A stretch of 64,000 nucleotides of DNA, taken from Gongronella butleri (taxonomy: Eukaryota > Mucoromycota > Mucoromycetes > Mucorales > Cunninghamellaceae). The notes under the pieces were generated by a model. That model ran no database searches. It was not told the origin of the DNA and worked only from the letters and a program-made list of their open reading frames with translations. The translations under genes were made by a program, and so were the position numbers. Shown here in pieces: positions 24,259 to 36,900 of this stretch (within the stretch, counting starts at the first letter, position 1; the number at the start of each line of letters is the position of its first letter). Location of the stretch: positions 434,001 to 498,000 of the forward strand of contig JAIWZP010000003.1 of NCBI GenBank assembly GCA_025201375.1, read 5' to 3'.

Positions 24259-24485
24259 CACCTCCTTGCTAGTGTATGAGGACGCGCACTGATGGCGCTC
24301 ATCATGTAGATTATCCTGCATCGAGGTGATTCCAGCGTCAGTCGTCCCTTCAAAAAAAAAAAAAAAACGCAAATGACGTCTTTGATTGACAACGCAGCCA
24401 TTGTGCTTTTAAAAAATCATCAAGAAAAGTGAGAGCAAATGCTAGAGATGTTAAAAACACGAAGAAGTCGTGCTAACAGGGATTG

Positions 24486-24850
24486 ACCCGTTTAAATGCA
24501 TGCATGACCCCTTGATCTCCTTGGATTTGCTCCGTTCTGGCTCATCCCCGCAAAAGCGGCGCAGACTGCCCCAAGTGACAAACAGAGTGAGATCTTGTGA
24601 GCCATCAGATTGAATTTTTTGCAGAATGGTCCTCAGGAAATCCCGGGGACGTTGCGACGACACGCGCACACCACGTTTTTCACGATTACAATCCACGTCG
24701 CGTCCCTCTGACGGATCAATTTGGTTTGTTTTGGAGCCTGTGACCATATTATCAGGCTCACAAGCCGGGAATCGCTTATGTAATACCACTTTGTATGCAA
24801 TGTTGCGCACACAAAGCTGAGACATGCTTGTAAAAAGCGATTCTGTAAGA
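24486..24850 (+). repeat. Direct repeat G, copy 2
   Basis: Partner of 23912-24258, same strand, start-to-start distance about 574 bases. Confidence 0.7.
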
Positions 24851-25057
24851 TTTAAATTTCATTGAAGCGCGTCTGACTGTCCTTTTTTTTTTTTTTTTTG
24901 TCATGCGCATCCTGCGACAAGTCTTTCAAAATGCGGGCCCTGGGGTCGGGCTTGGAAATCAGGGAGGGGGATGCTCAACAACTGCTTTCAATTTTTGACA
25001 GCGGGGATCCTGGTCCTTTTTTTCATTTTCATTTTCTTTTTGACCAATTTCTGCACC

Positions 25058-25555
25058 ATGCTTTCCATGACGTTCCTTCGTCTGCGTCCTCAGTCGACGG
25101 TGCGCCTTGCGCAGCGCACACTGTGGTCGTCGCGTGTTTTGCTCGAAAAGAGCAGCAACAACAACAAGTACAACGATCCGTTCCCCAATCTTGCTATTCG
25201 CCATTCACCCGAGATGGACATTGAGACGCCGTACCCGAATTTGCCTCCCATTCCTCGGCCTAACGAGTCGCAAGAAAAGAAATTGGCGCGACTCGTGTAC
25301 CAGTCGCGCAAGCGCGGTATTCTCGAGACGGATCTGCTTTTGTCGACGTTTTCGCAGCGCTATTTGCACAAGTTCTCGCTTGCGGAGCTCGAGGAGTACG
25401 ACAAGCTGCTGGACGAGCCCGATTGGGACATCTTTTACTGGGCCACGGCCAAAAAGGAACGCCCGGATCGATGGAAGAAGAGCAAGATTCTCGACATGGT
25501 GTGCGAACACTCAAAGAACAAGGAGAAGAAGGTCTTGCGCATGCCTGACTTGTAA
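25058..25555 (+). CDS. SDHAF2: Succinate dehydrogenase assembly factor 2 (SDHAF2/Sdh5)
   Basis: A mitochondrial matrix protein needed for covalent flavin attachment to the SDHA subunit of complex II. Single exon, 165 aa. Seen: a basic, hydroxylated presequence (MLSMTFLRLRPQST, then Arg-rich to about residue 35); then the Sdh5/YgfY domain with LARLVYQSRKRGILETDLLL, containing the conserved RGxxExD-type motif, followed by LSTFSQRYLHKFSLAELEEY and EPDWDIFYWATAKKERPD. All are family hallmarks. A second Met three codons downstream (25067) could also start translation. An upstream frame extension adds only hydrophobic low-quality sequence and was not used. Confidence 0.94.
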   Translation: MLSMTFLRLRPQSTVRLAQRTLWSSRVLLEKSSNNNKYNDPFPNLAIRHSPEMDIETPYPNLPPIPRPNESQEKKLARLVYQSRKRGILETDLLLSTFSQRYLHKFSLAELEEYDKLLDEPDWDIFYWATAKKERPDRWKKSKILDMVCEHSKNKEKKVLRMPDL

Positions 25556-26036
25556 TTTTCATCATGCATCCCTCTCATCGTCCTCCCCTTTTTGTACCAT
25601 ATTCTTGATTTTCCAAAGTAAATAATAAAAGAATGGATTGTTTATCTGTTTCGATGTCTCAAAAGTGAAGGGTGCGGTACAATGGGCGAAATTTATGCGG
25701 GGGGTCATGGGCCGAAGCAGGTGATAAGTGCCAATGCGTTGCGCACCCCCCAAAAAAGGATCAAATTTGTGCATGAAGCAAACCTAAAGGTGCGTGCGGC
25801 CAAGCTGATTATCGAAAACGAGGAAACCCGGGAACAGCGCAAATTGAGCAGAAAAGGAGAGAAGAGGGAGAGAGTAAGAGAGGCGCACGGCGTTGCTATC
25901 AAATCATCAATGATCTGCATGTGACACGGCGCCTTCACAAGTTAAAAAAAAAAAGGACATGAAATGACCTATCGCCCCCCCCTTTTTTTTATCGCTTTTT
26001 TTTTCTCGTTTTTTTCCTCTCTTGCTACCGCACGCC
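25556..26036. other. Spacer between SDHAF2 and the kinase gene
   Basis: Contains the SDHAF2 3' end (AATAATAAAAG near 25622) and the kinase promoter with T-rich tracts (25984-26018). An 80-codon plus-strand frame at 25682-25924 has no recognisable similarity. Confidence 0.5.
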
Positions 26037-27585
26037 ATGGAGTCGCGCATTCATCGGAAATCGAGTCTGGGGTACCTGCGGGCGATCAGTCACAAGAAAT
26101 CATTGCAACAACTTGTTGCTAAGCTCCGTCAGCCGTCGATGACGCGGCATGCGGTGGTGCCGCGGCCAGCGTACGAGAGCGATGACGATGAATTGAACGA
26201 TGACGATGAATTGGGTGACGATCACGTCCTACCCAAAGGCCCTGCACGCTTGCAATCGAGCATTGAGGCACGGACGAAGAAACCGATGCATGATAACGTC
26301 CCATTGGTGCAAGGCAACGCGTCTTCGTTGTCTTTTCACGACGAAAATAGGGGCCATGACCTGGGCGAGCAGTGGCAGCCGCCATCGTCGCATTTCCACC
26401 CGACATTGCCGCTACACGATGTGTATCCGCACTGGAAACGCGGCAAACGGCTCGACAAGGGCTCGACCGCGTCCATTTATACATTTGCACACGCGTCGGT
26501 CGCGCCACCATCGCGCTTTGGCTTTTTACGCCGGCGGACATGGAAGACCGCCGCGTCTGTCCCATCGCATGATAGGCACGTGGCGGCATTGCGCGTCATC
26601 AAGCGGTTTTACCATCCAGTAGCGCCGTCAAAGGATGGCGGCGAAACCATTACACAACATCAGCGTCGCCTGATGGCCGAATTCCACTTGCATGCCATTG
26701 CGCACCGTCATTTACACATCCTCACCGTCTATGACGTGCTCAAAGATCGCCATGGCCGCTGGTGTATGATCATGGACCACGTAAATTTGCGAAAAAGAAC
26801 GAAAAAAGAACAAAAAAATGGAAAAAAAGGAAAAACAGCTTGTGTCTTTTTCATTTTAAATTTTTTTTTTATTTCAATTTTAGTGCGACGGTGGCGACCT
26901 TTTGACGATTTTGCACCAGGTGTCCATGGACAGCGCGTCGATGGATTGCCTGTTAAAACAATTGCTGCGTGGTCTGAGCCATTTGCATGCGCTGGGCATT
27001 GCGCACCGTGACATCAAACCTGACAATTTGCTAATGACCAAGCAGGGTGTGTTAAAAATTGCAGACTTTGGCGTTGCGTGCCACCAACGGCGCGACAGCG
27101 GGCACATGACGTGGTCTATGGGCACGGTGGCCGAAGAGGATGATGTGAAAAGTGACGAAAATGCGGAAAAGGCGCGTTTTGCACCGCGATCGCGCGTTGG
27201 TGGCGCGTGTCGTGGGCAATGCGGATCCATTCCTTACTGGCCGCCGGAATTGTTCTCGCAATTGACGTACGATGGACTTGCCATGGACGTTTGGAGCGCG
27301 GCCGTGACGTGGTATTGCATGCTTTACCAGCAAATCCCTTTTTTGCAGGCAACGCTGCAGGATGCGCGCTACGTCGCGTACCTTGAGCAACGCAGCAGCG
27401 CAACACCGCACTGGGTCGCACTCAGCCGCTGCGAAAAAGACACACAGCTATGTTTGCTCGGCATGCTCCATCCGGACGCGTCGTGCCGATGGACAATTGC
27501 GCGCTGCCTGAGTCACACTTGGCTCCAGAATACACGTGTCTGCACAGACACGCCGCACGTCCACCACCACCATCATCTTATTTAA
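26037..27585 (+). CDS. Ser/Thr protein kinase, fungal Hal/Npr-like
   Basis: Two exons (26037-26780 and 26884-27585) give 481 aa. An N-terminal region of about 135 residues, basic then acidic ([15 protein letters not shown]), precedes the kinase domain. Seen: a degenerate glycine loop ([11 protein letters not shown], near residue 140), the ATP-binding Lys in [20 protein letters not shown], then across the intron [12 protein letters not shown], catalytic HRDIKPDN (about 289-296), DFG (about 308-310), a long insert in the activation segment, [12 protein letters not shown] in place of the usual APE motif, and [13 protein letters not shown]. The C-terminus ends in a His run. The MDHCDGGDL region and overall layout resemble Hal4/Hal5/Npr1 kinases that control transporters, but assignment to one member is not possible by eye. 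Confidence 0.87.
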
Positions 27586-28052
27586 CAAAATCGCTCCATT
27601 CGCGTTCCATTTCTTGCAAAATTGGACGCGGACTATGCTTTTTCGAGAAATTTGCTTTTTTTTTTTTATTATTTCACGACGGAATGACACGAATAAAAAC
27701 AAAAAAAGGGCGAGGAAAAAAAGGAGGATAAGCCATAAATAAAATAGTAAAAGTAATGGGTAACAGAAGTGCAGAAAAAAAAACGAAAAACGACGCGCTT
27801 TGAGAAGCGTGCTAACCGGGCGCGCGTGCATGCGTCACGTGCCTGTGTGTGTGTGTGCTTCGAGAGAGGCATTGAAGAAAGGGGGCGGGGCGGAGGTGAG
27901 CAAGGCAAGAGAAAAAAAAAAGGGTGAGATTACATACATGACTAGAGATGGCATGAGGAGCGCAACAATGGACGAATGGGAACAAAAAAAAAAAAAAAGG
28001 AGAAAGGAAGGGAGCAAGAGGGGGATAATGAGACGAAGAATCGACGAAGCGC
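27586..28052. other. Convergent 3' spacer (kinase / ARF6)
   Basis: The plus-strand kinase and minus-strand ARF6 genes end here tail to tail. It contains A-rich 3' UTR-like sequence and a short GT repeat (27846-27856). No gene seen. Confidence 0.6.
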
Positions 28053-28941
<889 letters not shown>

Positions 28942-30991
28942 AGTGAAAAGAGAGGAGAGAGATGATGAGGCTAAGAAAAGGGGAGGGGGAGCGTTGTGAA
29001 GTGAAAAAAACGAGCAACGTGAGAAAAAAGCGAGAAAGACGGTGTTTCGAGGCAAACGAGGCTGGGTCGCAGAGCAAGAAACAAAGAAACAAAAGAGAGA
29101 TAAGGAACGGAAAGCGATACTTTTTTGTCTCGAGTGACAAAAGTAACAAGAACAAGTGGAAAAAGGAGGAACAAAACAGGGCACCCAGGGAGGCCCCAAA
29201 ACAAAGAATCAATTTATTGACTCTGCAGCGGGCTTTCAACCAAAAGTCTAAATTTGAGCGTTGCGCGAAACGAGGCACGATGGCATCTGGGCCAATCACA
29301 ACGCGGCCCTACCCGTGTCGCTCTTTTCATTTGGGCCGTCGCCCTTTTTAATGCAAATCGCGATCTGCACGTTAATCCACATGGCCCTGGAGCCACGCCA
29401 CGGGCATCCAAGATGCATCCATCACAGTTCAGGGTCCCATTCATGACAAACAAAGCAGAAAAATCATTGATGATGGCAACAGGACCCAAATCGAGTGTTT
29501 TTTTTTGGCAGAAACGTCGGGGAAATCGTTGCTTGCGGGCAAACGTCTTTAAGAGGTATTGCGCGTCTGCTGGGCGCATCCCAAGTAATTAAAAAGCAGC
29601 AAACAACTAAATGGTTGCCGAGAAAAGATCAGTTAAAGCTTTTTTACAATATTTTGATTATTTGTCGATGACTTTTACAACCTGGAAGGAAAAAACGCAT
29701 TGAACCAGCCATTTCTTGCGCTTGTCGTTCAAATGAGCGCGCGCACGTTGCGCTGCGGCCACTGGATCGCGCGCGATGACAGCATTTGGAAATCACGGAT
29801 TTTCCTAGGGGTACAGTCGAGGATTTGAAAAGAGTGAAATTTAGGTCCTCGGATCGCCACGCGAATCGGCCACATGGTAAACGCGCCTCATTCACCGACG
29901 AAAATCAAATAAAAACCATGGGTCCACCGAATGGTTTCCGCGCAATGTGCAATTCGCTTCTTTTTTTCGCCTCAAGGGCACGTCGACGAATAATGCTTAT
30001 ATCTCCAATAAAATTACACTGTCAAAAAGAACGTGGCTCGCTGCGTACGTGGGCATTGGTGATCGATAAAAAAAGTGATTTTTTGGCATCTTTGACACGG
30101 TTTGAAAATCATATAACTTTTTTGACGCGTGATAAATCGCGTCAGTTGTCGAGTTATACGCGCCTGTTCCTAATCAGTTCCATGCACCTGGCGTCTTTCT
30201 TGCTAGTGGGCGCTTCGTCGCGGTTCTATGCAAGTGTTTTTCTCGTGCCATTCGCCTGCGAAGAAAAATTGAAAATTGCCCATTGCTCGGCAACCAGCAG
30301 GTCGATCCCACTCTTTTTTGGCGTTTTAAGCGTTTTCTCCATGCGATGCATCTTGTGTGTAAGTTTGACCGAATTCTGGAGACCTATTTTTTCGATTTTG
30401 ATTTAGGCACTCACAACGGCTAGTTTTTGACTTTGCGTGTGGCGGGTTCCAATGGCCTGTAGTGGTTCCAATTTGGGTCCCAGTCAAGGTTTCTCGGCTG
30501 TCATTTCACGTTTAGACATCGTTTGGGGTTCACTGATGGCCTGGATGGTTAGCCAAAGCGCAATTTTCTATTTAAAACCGTTTCACAATGTACTTGTTCT
30601 AATGACCTTGCTAGATTGGCTTCAAAGTCGGAACAAAAGATGCTGAGGTAGCATTTGTACGATGCAAGCTCGCTTTGCAATTCGTTATATGATGCAGGGG
30701 AACGCGATTCTGGTGATTTGCGGCAAATTGGCGATTAAGTTGCTACAGGTATATATTTTTTAAGGCCAGATATATATTTTTAATCTTCAACGTGACGGGA
30801 AAAGGGTGCATCAAAACCATCAGGCGGAGCGTTCGGGCATTGGTCGTGCATTGACGCGTCCACATGCGCCAGAGCGGGACAAAAGCAAAAAAAAAAAAAG
30901 ACACGTGATCGGAGTACGTACGCGAGCTCCAAAAGCGGCTTTTTTTCTATTTTCTCCTGTTCTTTTCGCTCTCTCTTTATTTTCTTGACCC
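28942..30991. other. Intergenic region with repeat H copy A
   Basis: Divergent region between ARF6 and SMN. It includes the ARF6 leader, about 0.8 kb of unremarkable sequence, repeat H copy A (29790-30175), and an AT-rich stretch up to the SMN promoter. Confidence 0.55.
29790..30175 (+). repeat. Dispersed repeat H, copy A
   Basis: The forward-oriented member of a four-copy family. Diagnostic blocks are TAGGGGTACAGTCGAGGATT, AATTTAGGTCC..GATCGCCACG, AAGAACGTGGCTC..GTACGTG, and TTGACGCGTGATAAA..GACGCGCCTGTTC-like. The others lie on the opposite strand at 40255-40765, 41390-41700 and 58500-59010. Confidence 0.7.
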
Positions 30992-31665
30992 ATGGCGTCC
31001 GATCCGCTTATTGGGCAGACTGTGTTTACTGCTGGCGACAACGTTGTAAGCGCCTTTTCATATTCGTTCTTGATAAAGTCACGTGTTTCAGCGGCTCACC
31101 GGATTTTTTATGCCATAGGAAGAGGACGTGTGGGACGACAGTGCGCTGATTGAACACTGGGAACAAGCCAAGGCTGTGTACAAGGTAAGAAGCACGGCAA
31201 TTGGCGCGACGCGTGGGCATTGACGCGTCTATTTTATTATTTCTCTTCCCAGGAGCACTATAGCAAGCGCAAAGAAGTGAATGCGCCTTTTGGCACAAGG
31301 TAAGAACACATGAATGACAAAATCAGGCATTGATGGGGCGTGACACGCGCAATTGGTGCATCATAGGCATCACAGGCAAAACAAGCGCCGCAAGATGGAT
31401 GTCGAGACCGGACCACGTGATACGACGAGCAACAAGGGCACGACGAGCAGCAGAACAACATCGACGCCGATGCCTCCAGCGCCGATTCTGGTAAATGAAA
31501 AACGCGTCGAGGCAAAAAAAAAAAAAAAAAATGGGCAGCCATTTGACACTTTGTTTCTAGGGCTCGTGGCGTCCCCAAGGAGCCGAATTGGATGCATTGA
31601 TTCAGCATTGGTTTTATCAAGGGTACTATGCCGGCTACGCGGCAGGTAGCAACGAATCAGCCTAG
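30992..31665 (+). CDS. SMN1: Survival of motor neuron (SMN) homologue, short form
   Basis: Core of the SMN complex that loads Sm rings onto spliceosomal snRNAs. Five small exons (30992-31045, 31119-31184, 31253-31299, 31367-31490, 31561-31665) give 131 aa. Seen: the Gemin2-binding segment EEDVWDDSALIEHWEQAKAV (residues 19-38), matching the (V/I)WDD..L...W..A pattern at the N-terminus of SMN; a basic, Thr/Ser-rich linker; and a C-terminal YG box, ALIQHWFYQGYYAGYAAG (residues 109-126), which mediates oligomerisation. There is no room for a Tudor domain, as in fission yeast Smn1 (about 150 aa). Exon 4 has two possible AG acceptors nine bases apart (31366 or 31375), so three residues are optional. 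Each exon join keeps frame. The A20/AN1 gene follows 228 bases downstream. Confidence 0.86.
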
Positions 31666-31892
31666 GAGGGCGCCATTTTGGTCGCGTGGGGCCGATGGTG
31701 ATGCACCTTGTGTCCATTTCTCCGCTTTTATTTTTTCGCAAATTGTTTTTTCTTTCCCTTCAATTCCCTTTTTTCCCCCTGCCCTTTTTTTTTTTTTCTA
31801 TTATTATTTTTCGCCTTTTTTTTTTTCCCATCCTCGCTCCACCCTACCTCACCTATACATATAGCCCACTTTTTCTGCCCTTTTGCTGAATC

Positions 31893-32828
31893 ATGGACAA
31901 CAAGAACAACACCAGCTCGCCACAGCTGTGTGCCGCGGGGTGCGGCTTTTATGGCAATCCCATGTTCAACGATATGTGCTCAAAATGCTTCAAGGAGAAG
32001 AACAAAGGTAAGAAATTGGCGTGCTTTTTGCTGTTTTTTGTTCGCTGTGGCTCATCTGGTACTTTTTTTCTGTCACGAATTTCATGAATTCCATGATAGA
32101 CACATCCAACGAGCCGGGTGGCAGCACGACTTCGACGACAGTGAGCACGAGCGACGTTGTGGAAAGCAGCCAAATCAGCAGTAGCAACAATAACAACCGC
32201 ACAAACACAAACACAAACACGAGCACGAGCACGAGCAGCAGCAGCAACAGCAGTCAGAGCAGTGGTAAAAAGCGCGCCTTGGAGGATGTACCTGTGCAGC
32301 GCAAACACGCACGGCCGGCGTCTATTAGCGAGGAATTGACGGCGCATGTGCCATCACCGCAGCCAGACGCCCCCAGCAGCCTGCCGGCCACCATACCCAA
32401 CACGCCCGAAGCCGGCACGCCTTCCTCTTCCTCGGACCCCGCAGATAAACCTGTCCAGGCAAACAAGGGCAGATGCTTCAAGTGCCGCGTCAAGGTAAAA
32501 AACCAAAAACCAAGAAAAAAATCCGCTGCTCGGCGCTCAATTTTTTTTGTTTTTGCCCTCGTAGGTGCCACTAGCCAAGCAGACAATCAACAAGTGCCGC
32601 TGCAATTATGTGTTTTGCGACTCTCATCGCTACCCGGATCGCCACGACTGCGACATAGATTATGCCAAGATTGGTCGAGGTAAAAAGAAAAAACGGGCGA
32701 CAAGGAGTCATTGGAGACCCCCAGTTCTTATTTTTCTTTCATTCGTAGATCTGCTTGCCAAGAACAATCCCAAGCTGCATGAGAGGCCCAAGGGTGGGCG
32801 CTCGTTCAAGCGCATCGACAGCCTTTGA
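31893..32828 (+). CDS. A20/AN1 zinc-finger stress-associated protein (ZFAND5/6-like)
   Basis: Four exons (31893-32007, 32100-32494, 32565-32679, 32749-32828) give 234 aa. Seen: an N-terminal A20 zinc finger, [20 protein letters not shown] with Cys spacing C-x3-C-x11-C-x2-C; a long Ser/Thr/Asn-rich low-complexity middle, including runs of NNNN and [13 protein letters not shown]; and a C-terminal AN1 finger assembled across introns 2 and 3 ([20 protein letters not shown], then [14 protein letters not shown]). It ends in a basic tail. Proteins with this layout bind ubiquitin and link stress responses to the proteasome. The leader before the ATG is a long pyrimidine tract (31740-31890), a usual fungal promoter feature. 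Confidence 0.94.
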
Positions 32829-33929
32829 GCAAACATCCTCCTATACACATTGCATATTCTCCCTTTTAACGAACCTCGCGCGCGCTCCAGCGTCGCCCCA
32901 TTTCATCCCATCCAATTCACTCCCCCCTCCCTTTTTTTTTTTTACTTTTGCCCCTCCCCTCCCTCACAGCGGTGATTTAACCCAATATTTCACAAGCGTG
33001 ATTAAATAGCAAGCTTGACCCACTCAAACAATGTCAAAAAGTCGCTTTGCTGTGACGAAACAATAGCGGCGATCGCGTCGCGCGTGTGGACGGCAGAGCA
33101 AAAGGTGAATGGCGGGTGGGTAAAGCAAGATTTGAACACAATATCTCTTTTTTTTGCCATTTTTTTGTATTGGCATGGACCAGTCCGATTCTCCCTCTCT
33201 CCCAAAAAAAAAGATGAGAGGAAATGGGTGCCCATGAGCATAAAAAATACAGAGTGGATCGTGAGGTTTGCAATGAACAAATTCACAAATCGAATTTTGA
33301 TGATAACCCGCCAAAAAAAAACGTGAAAACACCATGACTTTGTTTGTGGATGGCATCAGATATTTGTCATTGGCCATGCAGGTTACGCGGAGAGGTTTTT
33401 TGAGACCATTGACGCCTGGGGAGAAAAAAAGCTGGCAAAGTGGATTTTCACGCGTTTTATGCCACCAAGGCGCGAGATTTTTTGCCATGCGCTGCGGGTC
33501 AACGTCTACCCGCTTCATTTTATCCCCAAGGTTTCTCATTAACCCTAAATAAAAGGGCGGTCCACAAAAAAAACAAGATGACCTTCAAATCCCAAAAACT
33601 GCGCCTCCACGGTTCATTCGCGCCCAACCTCACAGGTGCCCCTGTGGCCTTTTTATTTTTTTCTTTCCTTTGGCTTTCTTTTTCTCTTCCTCTTTCTTTT
33701 ATCCTAGATGGAATCAATTACATTGGGCGATTTTATTTCCCATTTATGCTTGGGAGAGTGGGGGGCGATGAGATAGGACAGTGTCACTTTTTTTTTTTTT
33801 TTTTTTTTTTTTGGAGTGGGCGGGGCTTGCCGCAGTTTTTTTTTTCATCTGGCGGGGCGGCCATAAAAGGGAGGCCTGTCGGCGACCCGTCATTTTCTTT
33901 CTTTTTTTCTTTACTTTTTTCTCACTTTT
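32829..33929. other. 1.1-kb intergenic region
   Basis: Between the A20/AN1 gene and the NFX1-type gene. It contains T runs (32932-32943, 33788-33812) and a CCATAAAAGGG sequence about 60 bases before the next ATG. A 52-codon minus-strand frame ending at 33002 has coding-like codon choice but no recognisable similarity. Confidence 0.5.
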
Positions 33930-36900
33930 ATGAGCGATCTCACTGCATCCTCTGCGACTGTGCCGCAACCACCGACTCGTGTGTCTGCTCCTGTGCCCAA
34001 GGACGATGGCCCGTCGTCGGGCAAGGGCAAGGGCAAGGGCAAAGCGCCTGCATCGACGGTGGATGGTGGCGATGGTCCTGAGCAAGACAAGAAGAAGCGT
34101 GCGCCGCGGCCACGCAAGAAGAAGCCCGCGGTCAACGGTGCTCCTGGCGCTGCACCTGCTGCCGACGATGCCGACAAGAAGACCAAGCCCGCGCCCAAGC
34201 GGCCGCCACGCAAGAAGAAGAGCAAACAGGACGTTGCACAAGGCGATGCCGCGCCATCGGCCGACAGCAAGGTGAATGGCAAGGACAAAAAGGAGCCAAA
34301 GGACAAGAAAGAGACCAAAGACAAGGGCAAGGGCAAGAAGGACGCCAACAAGCCACGGTTCAACAAAAATCGCGCGCAAGGTCAATTGACTTCTGCCGAA
34401 AACGACAATACCTCTTCCTCGCCTGGCCAGGCTGTGCCCAATGGGCCTCATCGCACGCGCCAGCCGCGCCGTACCGGTGGCAAGCCAGTGGCCGACGACA
34501 TGGCGTCCACTATGGCGCACGAACTCACCACGGGCGCCTACGAATGCATGGTCTGCTGGGATACCGTCAAGCCTTTCCATCACACCTGGTCGTGTGAAAA
34601 TTGCTGGGCCATCTTCCATACAGACTGCATCTCAAAATGGGCCTCAAAGTCCCTCAAAGGTAAAAAATCGAGAAAAAATCGAGAAAAAGCGCGTCAAACC
34701 GAGAAAATCGCGAAAATCCGTGCAATGATGCGTACAATTCTCATTTTTTTGTCCATTCTAGATACCTCGACAAATCTAAACATCACAGCGTGGCGGTGCC
34801 CCGGATGCCAGCACAAGCGCACTGCGATTCCACAAGGCTACTTTTGCTTTTGCGGCAAACAGCAGAACCCACAGGCATCGCGCTATCAGACGCCGCATAC
34901 TTGTGACCAGCTGTGCAAGCGCTCGCGCAAATGCCCTCATCCATGCACATTGTAAGCAAAAAAACCCCCCCTTCCAATTAACTCTCGTTTTTCTCATTTT
35001 TCGTTTTTTCCCCTTCCTTTTTCCATTTTTCCACTTAGACCATGCCATCCTGGCCCATGCCCACCTTGCACGTCGATGGGCCCCGTGACGGTGTGCTTTT
35101 GCGGCAAGGAGCGACGACAGGCCAAGTGTGTCGACACGGATTATGACACGAATGCGTACAGCTGCGGCACGATCTGCGATGAACGCATGGGTTGTGGCGA
35201 ACATCAATGCAAAGAGCCGTGCCATCCGGGTCTGTGCCCGCCCTGCCAGGTCGTCGATGTCCAGCAAGACTGCTATTGTGGTCAATCGCACCGCTCGGCC
35301 ACCTGCGGCGATGGTTTGCCCTTTTCGTCCAGCAATGGCCATCTTGGCTACTATGCCTGCGAGAAACAATGCACTAGGTAAAATAGCAAAAAAATCAAGG
35401 AAAAAAAAAGAGGGAAAATGAAGAAAACGAAAAAAAAGAAAAAAAAAGAAAAAAAAGTCTCATTTGCCCCCCCTTTTTTATCATATCAGGCTCTATGATT
35501 GCGGCATCCACCAATGCGACCAGGGATGCCATCCATGCCAAGCGTCGTCTAGCTGTCCGTACAGTCCCGAGAACATCAAGACGTGTCCATGTGGAGCGGC
35601 CAAGATGGAAGATTTGGCGGCGCCGCGCACATCGTGCCAAGATCCCATTGCGACGTGTGGCGGGATCTGTTACAAGACGCTGCCATGTGGGCACACGTGT
35701 CAGCAGCCGTGTCACCGTGGTGCGTGCCGTCCATGCGAATTGAACGTCAAGGTTGGGTGCCAATGTGGTGCCACGGAATACGATGCGATTTGTGGCCAAG
35801 ACGCGCCGGTGCGCACGTGCGACCGCGTGTGCAAGGCAATGCGCAATTGTGGTCGCCATGCCTGCCGCCAAACCTGCTGCCCGGCCGCAAAGACAAAGGC
35901 CAAAAAACGCGTCTTCTCGGCATCGGCCCTTGCCCAGGCGGAACGCGCACATGATTGCCCATTGACGTGCGAACGCCAACTTTCGTGTGGAAAGCACCAA
36001 TGCCAGCAACCTTGCCACAAGGGTCCTTGCCCACCATGCCTGGAAGCCACGTTTGACGAGGTCGCGTGCCATTGTGGCCGCACACGCCTCGAACCTCCCG
36101 TGCGATGTGGCACCAAGCTCCCCCCGTGCCCGCATCCGTGCCAACGCGCGCTGCCTTGTGGCCATTTGCGCCTCCTGCAGCACAATTGCCACCCGGACGA
36201 CGAGCCGTGCCCGCCATGCCCCGTCCTGATCTCGCGCCAATGCGAATGTGGCAAAACAGAGCTCAAGAACATCCCCTGTTTCCGCGCCGCCGCCCATTGC
36301 GGCACCGTGTGTGGCAAGCCCCTCGCCTGTGGCCAGCATCAATGCCAACGCACCTGCCATCGCGGCGACTGTGTCAACGACGACAACAATGCCTGTACCC
36401 AGCGATGCCAGCGCATGCGAGACGCGTGTGGCCACCCGTGCTTGGAGTTGTGTCACGGCGACGACCCTTGCCCGCAGACCAACCCTTGCCAGGCACGCAT
36501 CAAGGCTTCATGCGCCTGTGGCCAGCATGCCATGGAGATCCCTTGCCAATCGACCGCAGAATCAAGCGGAAATAGCGACACTTTGCAATGCAACGATTTC
36601 TGTGCCAAAATCGAACGCAATCGCCGCTTGGCCGCCGCCCTCGACATTTCAAAGCCCGACTTGGTGAAGGATGCGCTTGGCCAACACACCGCCATTGACG
36701 CCCTCAGCACCGATGAAGTCCCATTCCTGTCGTTGGACGATCTGGGCTATTATGATACCGACATTCGCGACTTTTTCACACAAAATCGTAGTTGGGCGAT
36801 GAACGTCGAGAAGCAATTGATCGCGTTCGCAAAGGACTCGGACACGCCCATCTACCACTTCAAGCCCATGCGCCCGCTCTTCCGCAGATTCATCCATCGC

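Larger units (their letters stand above)
23455..25057. other. Divergent intergenic region with a repeat pair
   Basis: Lies between the secreted-protein gene (minus) and SDHAF2 (plus). It contains a duplicated block (23912-24258 and 24486-24850) and A/T runs near 23615, 24352 and 24882. No gene seen. Confidence 0.55.

Noticed and set aside
33002..33160. 52-codon minus-strand frame ending EWVKLAI with coding-like codon choice
   Set aside because: No supporting exon upstream and no recognisable similarity; could be a terminal exon of an unseen gene but cannot be supported.
33744..36456. Long minus-strand frames opposite the NFX1-type gene
   Set aside because: Antisense shadows of Cys/His-rich codons; the plus strand has unmistakable NFX1 repeats.
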